A stretch of 38,525 nucleotides of DNA, taken from Candidatus Tabaqchalia intestinavium (GTDB lineage Bacteria; Bacillota; Clostridia; Oscillospirales; CAJFTT01). The notes under the pieces were generated by a model. The model had not been told where the DNA came from and searched no databases. It saw only the letters and a list, made by a program, of their open reading frames with translations. The stretch lies in contig CAJFTT010000052.1 in NCBI GenBank assembly GCA_904420005.1, positions 1 to 38,525 of the forward strand, written 5' to 3'. This document shows, in pieces, positions 9,473 through 18,041 of this stretch (position 1 is its first letter; every line of letters starts with the position of its first letter). The translations under genes were made by a program, and so were the position numbers.

Positions 9473-9496
9473 GCCCTTTTTGCATGTTTATTCATC
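9456..9496 (-). promoter_or_regulatory. ArgR operator (ARG boxes) at the argG promoter
   Basis: The minus-strand 18-mer ending at 9479 reads GATGAATAAACATGCAAA. It differs from the Bacillus-type ARG-box consensus (CATGAATAAAAATGCAAG, as remembered) at three positions. A second site at 9456-9473 keeps the right half AAAAATGCAAG and overlaps the -35 element. The placement predicts arginine-dependent repression. Confidence 0.65.
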
Positions 9497-9599
9497 AAAC
9501 GAAAAAATTTATGGATTTTGCCGTATTTATAGGCGTGTGCGACGGGGATTTTAGAGCAATAGTCCTGTCTGGATTTAGCAAAAACCAGAGTTAAAATGC

Positions 9600-9632
9600 A
9601 TAATATTCATTATATTCAAATTTTTATTCAAA
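9600..9632. promoter_or_regulatory. Additional ARG-box-like AT-rich sites
   Basis: TTTGAATAAAAATTTGAAT (minus strand, 9614-9632) keeps the TGAATAAAAAT core of the ARG box and overlaps the rimI stop codon. A further ATTCAT/ATTCAA pair lies at 9604-9617. These may be distal ArgR sites for DNA looping, about 130 bp from the promoter-proximal boxes. Confidence 0.35.
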
Positions 9633-10067
9633 TCGGCGTGTCATGAGCAGCGCGTCTTCGGCCGGCGCGCGGTAAAACCCGGGCCGGCGGCCCGTGACCA
9701 TATAGCCGTGCCGGGTATACAGCCGGATGGCGGCGGCATTGCTCTCGCGCACCTCCAGCGACCAGAACGCGAGCTCCCGCCGCGCGGCGAGCGCCTCGAG
9801 ATGCCGCAGCAGCGCGCCCGCCACGCCACGCCGGCGGTAATCGGGATGCACCGCGAGGTTGGCGATGTACCCCTCGTCGAGCACGATATGCGTGCCGACA
9901 TAGCCGATCGGCACGCCCGCTTCGTTCTCCGCGACGAAGAAGGCCGCGCCCGGCGTGTCCAGCTCGCGCTGCAGGCTGTCGGCCGACCATGGCGTGGAGA
10001 AACAGATCTGCTCGAGGCGCGCGACCTCCTCAACGTGACGCGCCTGCATGGGAACAATGGAAAACAC
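9624..10067 (-). CDS. rimI: Ribosomal protein S18-alanine N-acetyltransferase (RimI)
   Basis: This is a GNAT-fold acetyltransferase of 147 residues, the normal RimI length. It is expected to acetylate the N-terminal alanine of ribosomal protein S18 with acetyl-CoA. The acetyl-CoA-binding loop appears as YRRRGVAGALL, and the C-terminal segment has LEVRESNAAAIRLYTRHGY, which is characteristic of the RimI branch. I chose the GTG at 10065-10067 because AAGGAGGA sits 6 nt before it. A longer frame from 10103 would overlap the upstream gene's stop. It follows the nitrilase-family gene by 32 bp. Other GNATs look similar, so substrate assignment is from family resemblance. Confidence 0.8.
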   Translation of the reverse strand: MFSIVPMQARHVEEVARLEQICFSTPWSADSLQRELDTPGAAFFVAENEAGVPIGYVGTHIVLDEGYIANLAVHPDYRRRGVAGALLRHLEALAARRELAFWSLEVRESNAAAIRLYTRHGYMVTGRRPGFYRAPAEDALLMTRRFE

Positions 10068-10099
10068 GGCGGCTCCTCCTTCTGTTCGGCCCGGCGGGC

Positions 10100-10978
10100 T
10101 CACCGGCGGGAATCGGCGCGCACGAACGGCGGCGCGACCTTCTCCTCCACCAGCGCATGGTATTTCCGCGGACGCCGGTAAGCGTTGCCATGCCCTTCAC
10201 TGCGGCGGTATTCCCGCAGCTGCTGCAGGTCGATCGTCGCGAGGAAGATCCCCGCCGCGCCGCCCGCTTCCAGGATGCAGGTGTCGCGGGATTCAGCCTG
10301 ATCGGGCAGGTAGGCGACGCCGTCGAACACGGTGGAACGCCCGTTGCAGTCGGGCTGGCCTTCGGGATAGTTGCACGTCGCGACCGCCAGCATGTTTTCA
10401 AAGGCGCGTGCGCGCAGCTGCGACAGACGGTTGCACTCCATGGGGCAGGCGTTGGGCACGAGGATGAGCTCCGCGCCCTGCAGCATCAGGATGCGCGCGC
10501 TTTCGGGGAATTCCCGGTCGTAGCAGATCATCGCGCCGACCTGCAGCTCGCCCGCAGCCGTGTCGAGCGCCGCAACGGAAAAGCCGTCCCCCGGCGTCAG
10601 CCGGCATTCCTCGCCGAAGTCGCAGGTGTGGACCTTGGCGTAATGCAGCGCGCGCCGGCCGTGCCGGTCAAACAGCGTGACAGAATTGCGCGGCGCCGGC
10701 TCGTAGCGCTCGAGGAAGGTGACGGCGATGGCCATTTCCAGCTGTGCGGCCAGCGCCTGGAACGCGCGCACAAATTCGCCGTCGGCGTCGGTCGCCCAGG
10801 CGTTGCATTCCTCCGGCCGCTCCGGGATGTGGTAACCTGTGCTCCACATTTCGGGGAACAGCGCGATGTCCGCCCCGGCGTTCTTCGCCGCGCGGCAGGC
10901 CTCCAGTCCTTTTTGCAGGTTCTCTTGCTGTGTGCGGCCGGGCAGAATCTGCAGCAGCGCCACCGTGCAGGTTTGCAT
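10100..10978 (-). CDS. Nitrilase-superfamily carbon-nitrogen hydrolase
   Basis: The protein of 292 residues is a C-N hydrolase. The catalytic triad is visible as Glu in LFPEM (near residue 45), Lys in YAKVH (near 115) and Cys in ICYDREFPE (near 150). Such enzymes cleave amides or nitriles (for example N-carbamoylputrescine amidase, omega-amidase or beta-ureidopropionase). The substrate cannot be decided here. The ATG at 10976-10978 has AAAGGA 8 nt upstream. An ATG three codons earlier is too close to that site. It is probably co-transcribed with rimI. A role in polyamine or amide catabolism is speculation. Confidence 0.85.
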   Translation of the reverse strand: MQTCTVALLQILPGRTQQENLQKGLEACRAAKNAGADIALFPEMWSTGYHIPERPEECNAWATDADGEFVRAFQALAAQLEMAIAVTFLERYEPAPRNSVTLFDRHGRRALHYAKVHTCDFGEECRLTPGDGFSVAALDTAAGELQVGAMICYDREFPESARILMLQGAELILVPNACPMECNRLSQLRARAFENMLAVATCNYPEGQPDCNGRSTVFDGVAYLPDQAESRDTCILEAGGAAGIFLATIDLQQLREYRRSEGHGNAYRRPRKYHALVEEKVAPPFVRADSRR

Positions 10979-11505
10979 CGCGATCATCCTTTCTATTGAT
11001 GGGATTGGTCGATTTTCAACTTTGTGCGATTCTTAGTATCGTCTCGCGGCGTCGCGCTTGACGCGGCGGCATTTCGCCGGCTCGAAGCGGTTGGCTGCTC
11101 CATAACCGGCCGGGGATAGAAAAACCGCGCTTTGGCTTACCCGACGCGTCCCCAGCCTCCCGCGGGCAGCCGGGTGCAGCGCTTGCCGGCCGGGCGCGCG
11201 CATGCGCACTCCTATTGATTCCAACCGTCTCGCGGGCGGTTGGGCGTTTTCCCTATCGCAGTACCAAAGAGGAGGAAGCCAAGAAGCACCCCACAAGCCG
11301 GCCGGGCGCTTCCATTGAGCGGGGACAGTGCGGAAGGGGGATACGGCCTTTCTAAACGACCATCCTACGGTTGGCCGGACGATCTATTCCATGCCCCCAG
11401 TCGGCGGGTCAATGGGTTTGCCGCCCCCGTGGGAGGCTGGGCAATCTCCGCGCCGGCGCGCACCTGCGCCGGCATGGGCCGCGTCTGTCCGTCTGCCGGG
11501 GCCGA
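10979..11505. other. Spacer between rsmE and the nitrilase gene
   Basis: These 527 bp hold no gene that I can support. A perfect stem GCCGGCGC/GCGCCGGC (11452-11473) lies just downstream of rsmE on its strand but lacks a U-tract. Another stem, CCAACCG/CGGTTGG, is near 11220-11242. No strong promoter is visible for the nitrilase gene. Confidence 0.45.
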
Positions 11506-12246
11506 TCACATTTCGCGCGTGCCCATGCCGCCGCAGGCATACATCGCGGCGGCGAGGAAGCAGCCGGAGGCCGTCTCGGTGCGCAGGATGCGCGGGCCGA
11601 GCGTCGCGACGTGCGCGCCGGCGTCGCGCAGCAGCGCGGCTTCCTCCTCGCAGAAGCCGCCCTCCGGCCCGACGAGGCAGCAGATGCGCCGCCCCGCCGT
11701 CGGCAGCAGGGCCGGCAGCGGCGCCCCGCCCTTTTCATATAGGAAGAAGGCTGTGTCGAACTCGTGCAGCCGGTCCGCGACGGCGGGCAGCGGGAGACAT
11801 TCCCCCACCGTGGGGAGAACGCCGCGCCCGGACTGCATGGCCGCTTCCCGCGCGATCCGCTGCCAGCGCTCGCGTTTTTTGGCGAGGCTTTTGCTGTCCG
11901 GCCGGGAAACGCACCGCGACGACAGCACCGGCACCACGGCGGCCGCCCCCAGCTCCACCGCCTTCTGGACGATGGCGTCCATTTTGTCCCCCTTGGGCAG
12001 GCACTGGAAGACCGTCACGGCGACGGGTGGCTCCGAGCCGCACGGATGCGGCGGCGCCAGCTGCACCGTGACGCTCTGCCCGTCGATATGCTCGATTTCC
12101 CCGGCCGCTTCCAGCCCGCGCCCGTCGCACAGCACGACCGGCTCGCCCGGCCGCATCCGCAGGGAGAAAGCGATGTGCCGCGCGTCCTCTCCCGTCACGA
12201 TTGCCGTGCCGCTTTCCGGCAGCGACGGCACAAAGACCCGATGCAT
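11506..12246 (-). CDS. rsmE: 16S rRNA (uracil1498-N3)-methyltransferase (RsmE)
   Basis: RsmE methylates N3 of U1498 of 16S rRNA in the 30S subunit using S-adenosylmethionine. The 246-residue protein has the N-terminal PUA-like part (MHRVFV, GEDARHIAFSLRM) and the C-terminal SPOUT knot. Conserved LPKGDKMD, QKAVELG, VGPEGGF and LGPRILRTETA mark the SPOUT knot. The ATG (12244-12246) has AAAGGAG 5 nt upstream; a GTG two codons earlier overlaps that site and is less likely. In many Firmicutes rsmE follows prmA, but here it is isolated, with a 691-bp gap upstream. Confidence 0.95.
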   Translation of the reverse strand: MHRVFVPSLPESGTAIVTGEDARHIAFSLRMRPGEPVVLCDGRGLEAAGEIEHIDGQSVTVQLAPPHPCGSEPPVAVTVFQCLPKGDKMDAIVQKAVELGAAAVVPVLSSRCVSRPDSKSLAKKRERWQRIAREAAMQSGRGVLPTVGECLPLPAVADRLHEFDTAFFLYEKGGAPLPALLPTAGRRICCLVGPEGGFCEEEAALLRDAGAHVATLGPRILRTETASGCFLAAAMYACGGMGTREM

Positions 12247-12283
12247 AGGCACTCCTTTCTGTAATAGAAAAAATAAATATTAC

Positions 12284-12506
12284 GATTTGTATATTTTCGG
12301 CAATAGAATAATCTCTTTGGGATTGCTGAAAAAATTGCCCTGGGAGCAATGGCGCCTGATCCGCCGACGGCCTGAAAAGGGTCAGGACCGGCAGACAAAA
12401 CGGGTTTGCAATGTATCCAGACCGCACGGTGCGGTTCCTGAATGCAACCGGCGAACGCAGGACAGGCGAAATTCGCCGCCTACGCACCGTTGAAAATATA
12501 CAAATC
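12284..12506. repeat. 223-bp segment bounded by 15-bp perfect inverted repeats (MITE-like)
   Basis: GATTTGTATATTTTC (12284-12298) and GAAAATATACAAATC (12492-12506) are exact inverted copies bounding about 190 bp of non-coding sequence. Both copies lie in AT-rich flanks. No open frame or clear target duplication is seen. It may be a miniature inverted-repeat element or a duplicated operator/promoter. Confidence 0.5.
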
Positions 12507-12860
12507 AGAATTTCTATAAAACATATTACATTTAGTAAACGATGAAATGCGGTTTTCCGAGGAGAAACAGACCGCCGGCTGCGTTTTCCTCGCCGCAAGG
12601 CGCCGGCCCGGCGGCTGTACAGATTTCTCCGGCTGTTTTTTTCTCGGAACCTTCGTGGATGCGGCGGGGAGCGATGAACCTGGGGCAGTCCGCCACGCGC
12701 CGGCGGGCCGACGCGCCCTGCCGCGCGACAGCCGCCCGTATCTATGCCAGCCGCCGCCCGCCGCGCGGATTCCTGTTGTCCGCCGAGGGGCGAATGGCTG
12801 TGCCTGACTTCCGCTCTGCCCGGCGGGCAGAAGGTTGCCCCGACCGGCCGGATAAGCAAC

Positions 12861-12893
12861 GGACGGGCAACGGGGAACGCCCGTTGCCCGTCC
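12861..12893 (-). terminator. Terminator-like 14-bp hairpin behind the GH130 gene
   Basis: GGACGGGCAACGGG pairs perfectly with its complement around a GAACG loop. It lies 44 bp downstream of the GH130 stop on the minus strand. There is no clear U-tract afterwards, so it may act as an RNA 3'-end stabiliser or a factor-dependent terminator. Confidence 0.5.
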
Positions 12894-12937
12894 GCGTCAG
12901 CGCCTGTCCCGGCAACGCCGGGCGCAGGAAAGGGACT

Positions 12938-13885
12938 TTACTTGCCGATGTAGTTTTTCAGCTCCGCCATCAGCTCGTCATACTTGCAGCGGGCCAGCGC
13001 CGTGACCTTGTCCGCGCCGCCGTAAACAAGATACAGATAGCCGTTATACAGATATCCGCCGCAGGGGAAGACCACGTTGTCCACGTCGCCGTGAATTTCA
13101 TAGTCCTCCGTCGGCTCGAGCACGGGGTAGGGCAGGCGGGCGATGACCTTGTTGGGGTTCTTCTCATCGAGCAGCGCGATGCCGCCGCGATAGCAGAACG
13201 GCTGCCGGTCGTTGCCGACGCCGTGATAGACGAACAGCCAGCCCAGCTCGGTGCGGATGGGGGGCACGCTGCCGCCGATTTTGAGGTTCTCCCAGTCGAA
13301 GATGCCGCGCATGGCGACCGACTCGCCGTGCTCGGGATCGTAGCTGTTCCAGTAATCCTCGTCGAACAGATCCTCCACATCGTCGAAATAGTCGATCTGG
13401 ATGTTCGGCTCGAAGCGATGCACATAGGCGATCTTGCCGTTGATGCGCTCGGGGAAGAAGAAAGCGTCCTTATCGAACTTCTTGGCGGGGATGATGCCCA
13501 GCTTCTTGATTTCGGAGAAGTCGTCGTTGGCATAGGCGATGGCGACGCGCGCCTGTTTGCCGTCCCAGGCGGTGTAGGAAATGTAATTGACGCCGTCCAG
13601 ACGGAAGATACGGGGATCCTCCAGGCCGACCTTCTCCCACTGGTGCGTGCGCTCGAAGACGGGCTTGTCATCGTCGCGCAGCAGCTTGCCTTCCGGGGTC
13701 ATCTGCGCGTAGGCGACGTAATTTTGCAGATATTTCGGGCCGAAGCCGCCGGTCTGCTCGGGGATCTCCGCCCAGCGGTAGAGCAGATGCACCTTGTCGC
13801 CCAGCAGCAGCGCGCCGGTGTTGAATTTCGCATGCAGGCGATCGACCGGTTTGAGGATCATGCCGAGTTTTTCAAATTTGACCAT
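12938..13885 (-). CDS. Glycoside hydrolase family 130 enzyme (mannoside phosphorylase-like)
   Basis: The 315-residue cytoplasmic protein has the GH130 five-bladed propeller pattern: FNTGALLLGDKVHLLYRW (near 21-38), the GLEDPRIF motif (near 87-94) and HGVGNDRQPFCYRGG near 220. GH130 members phosphorolyse beta-1,4- or beta-1,2-mannosides and related glycans, releasing mannose 1-phosphate. Some are plain mannosidases. It has no signal peptide, so it acts on imported oligosaccharides. The ATG is preceded by AAAGGAG and a good promoter at 13935-13962. It is monocistronic and divergent from the flavoprotein gene. Exact linkage specificity cannot be read. Confidence 0.85.
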   Translation of the reverse strand: MVKFEKLGMILKPVDRLHAKFNTGALLLGDKVHLLYRWAEIPEQTGGFGPKYLQNYVAYAQMTPEGKLLRDDDKPVFERTHQWEKVGLEDPRIFRLDGVNYISYTAWDGKQARVAIAYANDDFSEIKKLGIIPAKKFDKDAFFFPERINGKIAYVHRFEPNIQIDYFDDVEDLFDEDYWNSYDPEHGESVAMRGIFDWENLKIGGSVPPIRTELGWLFVYHGVGNDRQPFCYRGGIALLDEKNPNKVIARLPYPVLEPTEDYEIHGDVDNVVFPCGGYLYNGYLYLVYGGADKVTALARCKYDELMAELKNYIGK

Positions 13886-13934
13886 AATACAGTCTCCTTT
13901 GCGTGTTTGTTGTTGCGTCGGTTATTTCCCATAC

Positions 13935-13962
13935 ATTTTACCATATCGGCGGCAAAAAGCAA
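13935..13962 (-). promoter_or_regulatory. Promoter of the GH130 gene
   Basis: On the minus strand TTGCTT (13957-13962) and TAAAAT (13935-13940) are 16 bp apart in an AT-rich pocket, about 50 bp before the ATG. Confidence 0.6.
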
Positions 13963-14133
13963 CTGTTTTTTTGCCTTTTTCGCGCGATCGGCGGCGATCG
14001 GAAAACGGCCTACTGGCAAGGAAAACCTTAGATTCCGCGCCGCCTGTCCCGATCGGAGAAATTTGTCAGAATACCGACGGCGGGCGGCTCGTCCGGTCGC
14101 TTGGCCGTCGCCCCGCGCGGCGGCTGGGGAAAT

Positions 14134-14162
14134 TTGATTTTTTGAACAGTTTGTGATATTAT
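14134..14162 (+). promoter_or_regulatory. Promoter of the flavoprotein gene
   Basis: TTGATT (14134-14139) and TATTAT (14157-14162) are 17 bp apart, giving a short leader of about 33 nt. The 316-bp divergent gap (13886-14201) otherwise holds only GC-rich sequence. Confidence 0.6.
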
Positions 14163-14201
14163 GAAACGAATTAAAAACATACCGGTGTGGAGGGATTGCC
14201 T

Positions 14202-15284
14202 ATGGAAAGCACAGCCGGCGATATCCGTTCCCGGCAGGATTACGACATCGTCATCGTCGGCGCAGGACCCGCAGGCTCGACGTTCGCGCGGCTGCTGCCG
14301 TCGGGCGTTCGCGCGCTGCTGCTCGACGGCCGGGGCGGGAGAGGCAAGCCCTGCGGCGGCCTGCTCGCGCCCGACGCGCAGAAGGCGCTGGCGCGGTTTG
14401 ATCTGACGCTGCCGCGGGAGATCCTCGTCGACCCGCAGATCTTCGCCGTGCGCACCATCGATCTCGGCTGCGGGCTTGAGCGGTATTATCAGCGGTGCTA
14501 TCTCAACCTTGACCGGGAGAAATTCGACGCCTGGCTGCGCAGCCTCGTGCCGGACAGCGTGGAGACCCGGCGGGGGCGCGTGTGCGCCGCCCGGCGGGAA
14601 GGCGGCGGCTTTGTGGTGGAATACCGCGAGGCCGACGGCGCGCTGCGGCAGGCGGCGGCGCGCTACCTCGTGGGGGCTGACGGCGCGGGCTCTTTCGTGC
14701 GCAGGACGTTTTTCCCCGCACACCGCGTGCGCGAATACGTCGCCATCCAGCAATGGTTCCCCGAGCAGCATGCCAACCCGTTTTATTCCTGCGTTTTCGA
14801 CCGGGAAACGACCGACTGCTGCTCGTGGTCGATCTCCAAGGACAACCGCTTCGTTTTCGGCGGGGCGTTCGCGCCGCACGGCTGCCGGGAGAGCTTCGAG
14901 CGGCAGAAGCAGAAGCTCGCCGCGCAGTTTGGCTTCCGCTTTGGAGAGCCGCTTTTCACCGAAGCGTGCCGCGTGCTGCGGCCCTCGTCGCCGGCTAGCT
15001 TCTGCTGCGGGGAGGACGGCGTGTTCCTGCTGGGCGAAGCGGCGGGCTTCATCAGCCCCAGCTCCCTGGAAGGGATCAGCTGGGCCATCCGCAGCGCCGT
15101 GGCGCTCAGCAGAGCCTTTCACGCGGGGCGGGCGCACCTGCACGGCGTCTATGCGTCGCAGACCCGCGGCCTGCGCGCCCGGCTGCTGGGCAAGCGGCTC
15201 AAATGCCCGCTGATGTACCAGCCGTCCCTGCGCCGGCTCGTCCTGCGCAGCGGGATCTCCAGCATCGACCTGATCGTCCCCTGA
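14202..15284 (+). CDS. FAD-dependent oxidoreductase, geranylgeranyl-reductase-like
   Basis: The 360-residue flavoprotein starts with the dinucleotide-binding motif VIVGAGPAGS (about 17-26). It has the PCGGLLAPDAQKAL segment typical of geranylgeranyl reductase/lycopene-cyclase-like enzymes, a second FAD motif YLVGADGAGS (near 160) and GVFLLGEAAGFISPSSLEG (near 280). Relatives saturate isoprenoids or act on unknown substrates; many Clostridia carry one of unknown role. The start is the ATG at 14202, with GGAGGGA 6 nt before it; an upstream GTG in frame overlaps that site. It is monocistronic. I would not assign a substrate. Confidence 0.85.
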   Translation: MESTAGDIRSRQDYDIVIVGAGPAGSTFARLLPSGVRALLLDGRGGRGKPCGGLLAPDAQKALARFDLTLPREILVDPQIFAVRTIDLGCGLERYYQRCYLNLDREKFDAWLRSLVPDSVETRRGRVCAARREGGGFVVEYREADGALRQAAARYLVGADGAGSFVRRTFFPAHRVREYVAIQQWFPEQHANPFYSCVFDRETTDCCSWSISKDNRFVFGGAFAPHGCRESFERQKQKLAAQFGFRFGEPLFTEACRVLRPSSPASFCCGEDGVFLLGEAAGFISPSSLEGISWAIRSAVALSRAFHAGRAHLHGVYASQTRGLRARLLGKRLKCPLMYQPSLRRLVLRSGISSIDLIVP

Positions 15285-15947
15285 CCGGTGGCTTCTGCTG
15301 CGCGGATGCGTTTTGCTCGCGGCGTCGGGCCGCTCTCCGGCGGGCCGGTTGTGGGCAGGCGTCGGCTCGCCCGACACAGCCAGAGAATATCCTCCGGCGC
15401 GCGGCTTTGTTCGCGCGCCTCGTCTTTCTTACGGCCTGCGGAAATATGCGTCGCTGCGCATGGCCTTGTCCGTGCGTGCCAGGCTTTTCCCCTGACGGTT
15501 GCGCTGGATGGACTGATTTGATCCCCGCGGCGGCTTTGCAGGGATGCCCGGATCGAGAGAACGCGCGGCCCGTGCGCCGCGCGTTCGGCCCTCCGGCGCG
15601 CGGGCCGTTGCATTCCGGCGGGTTTGATGGGGAGCGCCTGCCCGCGGAGACCACCCCGCCGGCGAATACGCAGCCGTCCCCACGGGCCGCACTCCGACGC
15701 CCGCCTGCGGTTTCCCGAGCAGTTCTGTCGGGGCGGGGACGCGTGTTCGCGGCCTGGGCACAGAAAATTCATTCTCACACCGTTGACAGTCCCCGTTCGG
15801 TAAGGTAAACTGATATTGGAACATCGTGCGCGTTCCGTTCCGGACAGTGCGCTGCGCTTTCGCGGCGGCCGGGCGGAGAAAAAGAACCGTGCGGCGGCGC
15901 GCCTGGCTGGGCGCGGCGGCCAGGTCGCGGGGAAAGGGGCGGCGCTT
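15285..15947. other. Long spacer before the permease gene
   Basis: These 663 bp carry a perfect 11-bp stem GAACGCGCGGC/GCCGCGCGTTC (15559-15586) without a U-tract, about 275 bp after the flavoprotein stop, and the permease promoter near the end. No gene is supported. Confidence 0.45.
15783..15811 (+). promoter_or_regulatory. Promoter of the AI-2E-family permease gene
   Basis: A perfect TTGACA (15783-15788) and TAAACT (15806-15811) are 17 bp apart. The predicted leader is about 130 nt. Confidence 0.6.
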
Positions 15948-17246
15948 TTGAGATACCGCTGGGATAAAAAATATCTATATTGGGGGATCACCGCATTCAT
16001 CGTCATCGTGGTGAGCATCCTGTTTTTCAAATTGCTCGACCGCTGGTCCACCGTGACGGCGGTGGCGAGCTTTGTTTTCGGCCTGCTCAAGCCGATTGTG
16101 TACGGATTTGTCATCGCGTATCTGCTGTGTCCCGTCATGCGCTTTTGCGAGAAGTATTTCATGACGCGCTTGGCCAATAAGCTCTTTGCAAAAAACGAGA
16201 AACGGGCTTGGGGGTTTGCGCGGGGCGTGTCCATCGTGCTGGCGCTGCTGTTTGCGCTGGCTATCGTGGCGATCCTGCTGCTGCTGGTGCTGCCGCAGCT
16301 TATCGACAGCGTCCGCGGCATCGTGACCGGCATGCCGGAATATATCCGCAACGTGCAGGCGTGGATTTACAGCGTGCTGGAAGGGCACGCGGAGCTGGAG
16401 GCCACGCTCACCGGCTGGATGAACAATCTCGGCCAGACCATCACCGACTGGGCCACCAACACTCTGCTGCCGCAGGCGGACAAAATCCTCACCAGCATCT
16501 TCGGCGGGGCGTATAACGTCGTGCGCGAGGTGCTCAACTGGCTGATTGGCATCATCGTGTCCATCTATGTCCTCTACGGCAAGGAACAGTTCGCCGCGCA
16601 GAGCAAAAAGGTGCTCTACAGCCTGTTCAAGCCGCGGCATGTCAACGCCATCGTGCGCGGCGTGAGCTATACGCACAAAAAATTCGGCAGCTATATCGGC
16701 GGCCAGCTGCTCGACGCGCTGATCGTCGGCGTGGTCAGCTGCATCGGCCTGCTGCTGCTGCGCATGCCCTATGCCGCGCTCATCGCCGCCGTGATGGGCA
16801 TGACCAACGTCATCCCTTTCTTCGGGCCGTTTATCGGCGCCATTCCCAGCGCGCTGCTGATCTTCCTGGTCGACCCGATGAAGTGCCTGATTTATATCAT
16901 TTTCGTCATCGTGCTGCAGCAGGTTGACGGCAACATCATCTGCCCCAAGATTCTGGGCAAATCAACCGGCATGAAGGGGTTCTGGGTCATGTTCGCCATT
17001 CTGCTCGGCGGCGGACTGTTCGGCTTTGTGGGTATGGTGTGCAGCGTGCCGATTTTCGCCGTGCTGTATACCGGCGTCAAGATGGGTTGCGCGCATCTGC
17101 TGCGCAAGAAAAACCTGCCCATCGCCACCGCCGAATACCGCAACATCGACTCGATCGATCCCGATTCTGGCCGCCCGGTCTATAAGCAGCCGCCCGCCCC
17201 GCCGGAGAAGCCCGGCAAGCCCCGCGGCGAGGACGAAGGACGCTAG
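15948..17246 (+). CDS. AI-2E family transporter (UPF0118/DUF20 permease)
   Basis: This is an integral membrane protein of about 432 residues with roughly seven or eight hydrophobic segments. The first pair is near residues 9-30 and 35-60, and a conserved C-terminal block reads FFGPFIGAIPSALLIF and QQVDGNIICPKILGKS. The family includes TqsA/YdiK-like exporters and Na+/H+ antiporter-like proteins; the cargo is unknown. I place the start at TTG (15948-15950), with GAAAGGGG about 8 nt upstream, because the upstream in-frame residues are low-complexity Arg/Ala-rich. A start as far up as 15816 cannot be excluded. The tail (last 35 residues) is proline-rich and cytoplasmic. Confidence 0.85.
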   Translation: MRYRWDKKYLYWGITAFIVIVVSILFFKLLDRWSTVTAVASFVFGLLKPIVYGFVIAYLLCPVMRFCEKYFMTRLANKLFAKNEKRAWGFARGVSIVLALLFALAIVAILLLLVLPQLIDSVRGIVTGMPEYIRNVQAWIYSVLEGHAELEATLTGWMNNLGQTITDWATNTLLPQADKILTSIFGGAYNVVREVLNWLIGIIVSIYVLYGKEQFAAQSKKVLYSLFKPRHVNAIVRGVSYTHKKFGSYIGGQLLDALIVGVVSCIGLLLLRMPYAALIAAVMGMTNVIPFFGPFIGAIPSALLIFLVDPMKCLIYIIFVIVLQQVDGNIICPKILGKSTGMKGFWVMFAILLGGGLFGFVGMVCSVPIFAVLYTGVKMGCAHLLRKKNLPIATAEYRNIDSIDPDSGRPVYKQPPAPPEKPGKPRGEDEGR

Positions 17247-17387
17247 AGCGCGCGAACGCGGGCGGGAGCAAACCACCCCTCGCGGACCGGCCTCGTTCGG
17301 ACGCGGTTTTGCGATTCTAATATCTAATAATGGAAGAAAAAATCTCGTGAAAGCGAATCTCATTTTACTGGGCAGGAGGAAGGCAGG

Positions 17388-17882
17388 ATGGCGAAATATA
17401 CGCTTTCCGTGCTGGTGGATAACCACGCGGGCGTGCTCTCTCGTGTCAGTGGGTTATTCTCCCGCCGCGGATTCAATATTGACAGCCTGGCCGTCGGCGT
17501 GACGGAGGACCCGGCCGTTTCGCGCGTGACGATCATCGTCAACGGGGACGATCATATCGTCGAGCAGGTGGTGGCGCAGCTGGGCAAGCTGCTGTGCGTG
17601 CGGCGCATCAAGCTGCTGCCCGACGCCGAATCCGTGCGGCGCGAGCTGCTGCTGATCAAGGTGCGCGCCGACGGCGCGACGCGGCAGGAGGTTACGCAGA
17701 TCGCGAGCATCTTCCGCGCGAAGATCATCGACGTTTCGCTCAAAACGCTGACCATCGAGATCACCGGCGAGCAGGACAAAACCGAGGCGCTGCTGGAGAT
17801 GCTGCGGGAATTCGGCGTGCTGGAGGTCGTGCGCACGGGGCTGGTCGCCGTCGAGCGCGGGCCGAGCACCATCGACGCGTGA
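17388..17882 (+). CDS. ilvN: Acetolactate synthase small (regulatory) subunit (IlvN/IlvH)
   Basis: The 164-residue regulatory subunit of acetohydroxyacid synthase binds valine through its N-terminal ACT domain (LSVLVDNHAGVLSRVSGLFSRRGFNIDSL, split here as LSVLVDNHAGVLSRV at 6-20 and SGLFSRRGFNIDSL after it). A C-terminal domain from about 80 onward activates the large subunit. The ATG has AGGAGGA in the preceding 15 nt. No ilvB is adjacent. The large-subunit-like gene at 26943 belongs to the sugar cluster. So it is an orphan here and presumably partners an IlvB encoded elsewhere. Confidence 0.92.
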   Translation: MAKYTLSVLVDNHAGVLSRVSGLFSRRGFNIDSLAVGVTEDPAVSRVTIIVNGDDHIVEQVVAQLGKLLCVRRIKLLPDAESVRRELLLIKVRADGATRQEVTQIASIFRAKIIDVSLKTLTIEITGEQDKTEALLEMLREFGVLEVVRTGLVAVERGPSTIDA

Positions 17883-17964
17883 ACCCGCAGCGCGGGGAAA
17901 AATCCGGCAGCGATCACAGCAGGAGGGAGTTGGCCGACAGCTGAGAATTTTGACCGCGGCCCGG

Positions 17965-17988
17965 CGGCGCCCGGCGCGCCGGGCGCCG
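17965..17988. repeat. 24-bp perfect GC palindrome after ilvN
   Basis: GGCGCCCGGCG followed by CGCCGGGCGCC forms a loopless perfect palindrome (17966-17987, plus one more C-G pair outside). It lies 84 bp after ilvN and 54 bp before the EEP gene. No U-tract follows on the plus strand. Confidence 0.6.
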
Positions 17989-18041
17989 TCCCATATTTGC
18001 GCGGCGCGCGCCCATTCGCCGCCGGAAAGGAGTCAAAGCCT

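Larger units (their letters stand above)
12247..12937. other. Spacer upstream of rsmE: AT-rich inverted-repeat element and GC-rich part
   Basis: The first 300 bp contain the inverted repeat described separately (12284-12506). The remaining 400 bp are GC-rich with no supported gene, ending in a strong hairpin behind the GH130 gene. Confidence 0.45.

Noticed and set aside
17295-17323. Promoter for ilvN
   Set aside because: TAATAT at 17318-17323 is a fair -10, but the -35 matches at most half the consensus, so it is not listed as a feature.
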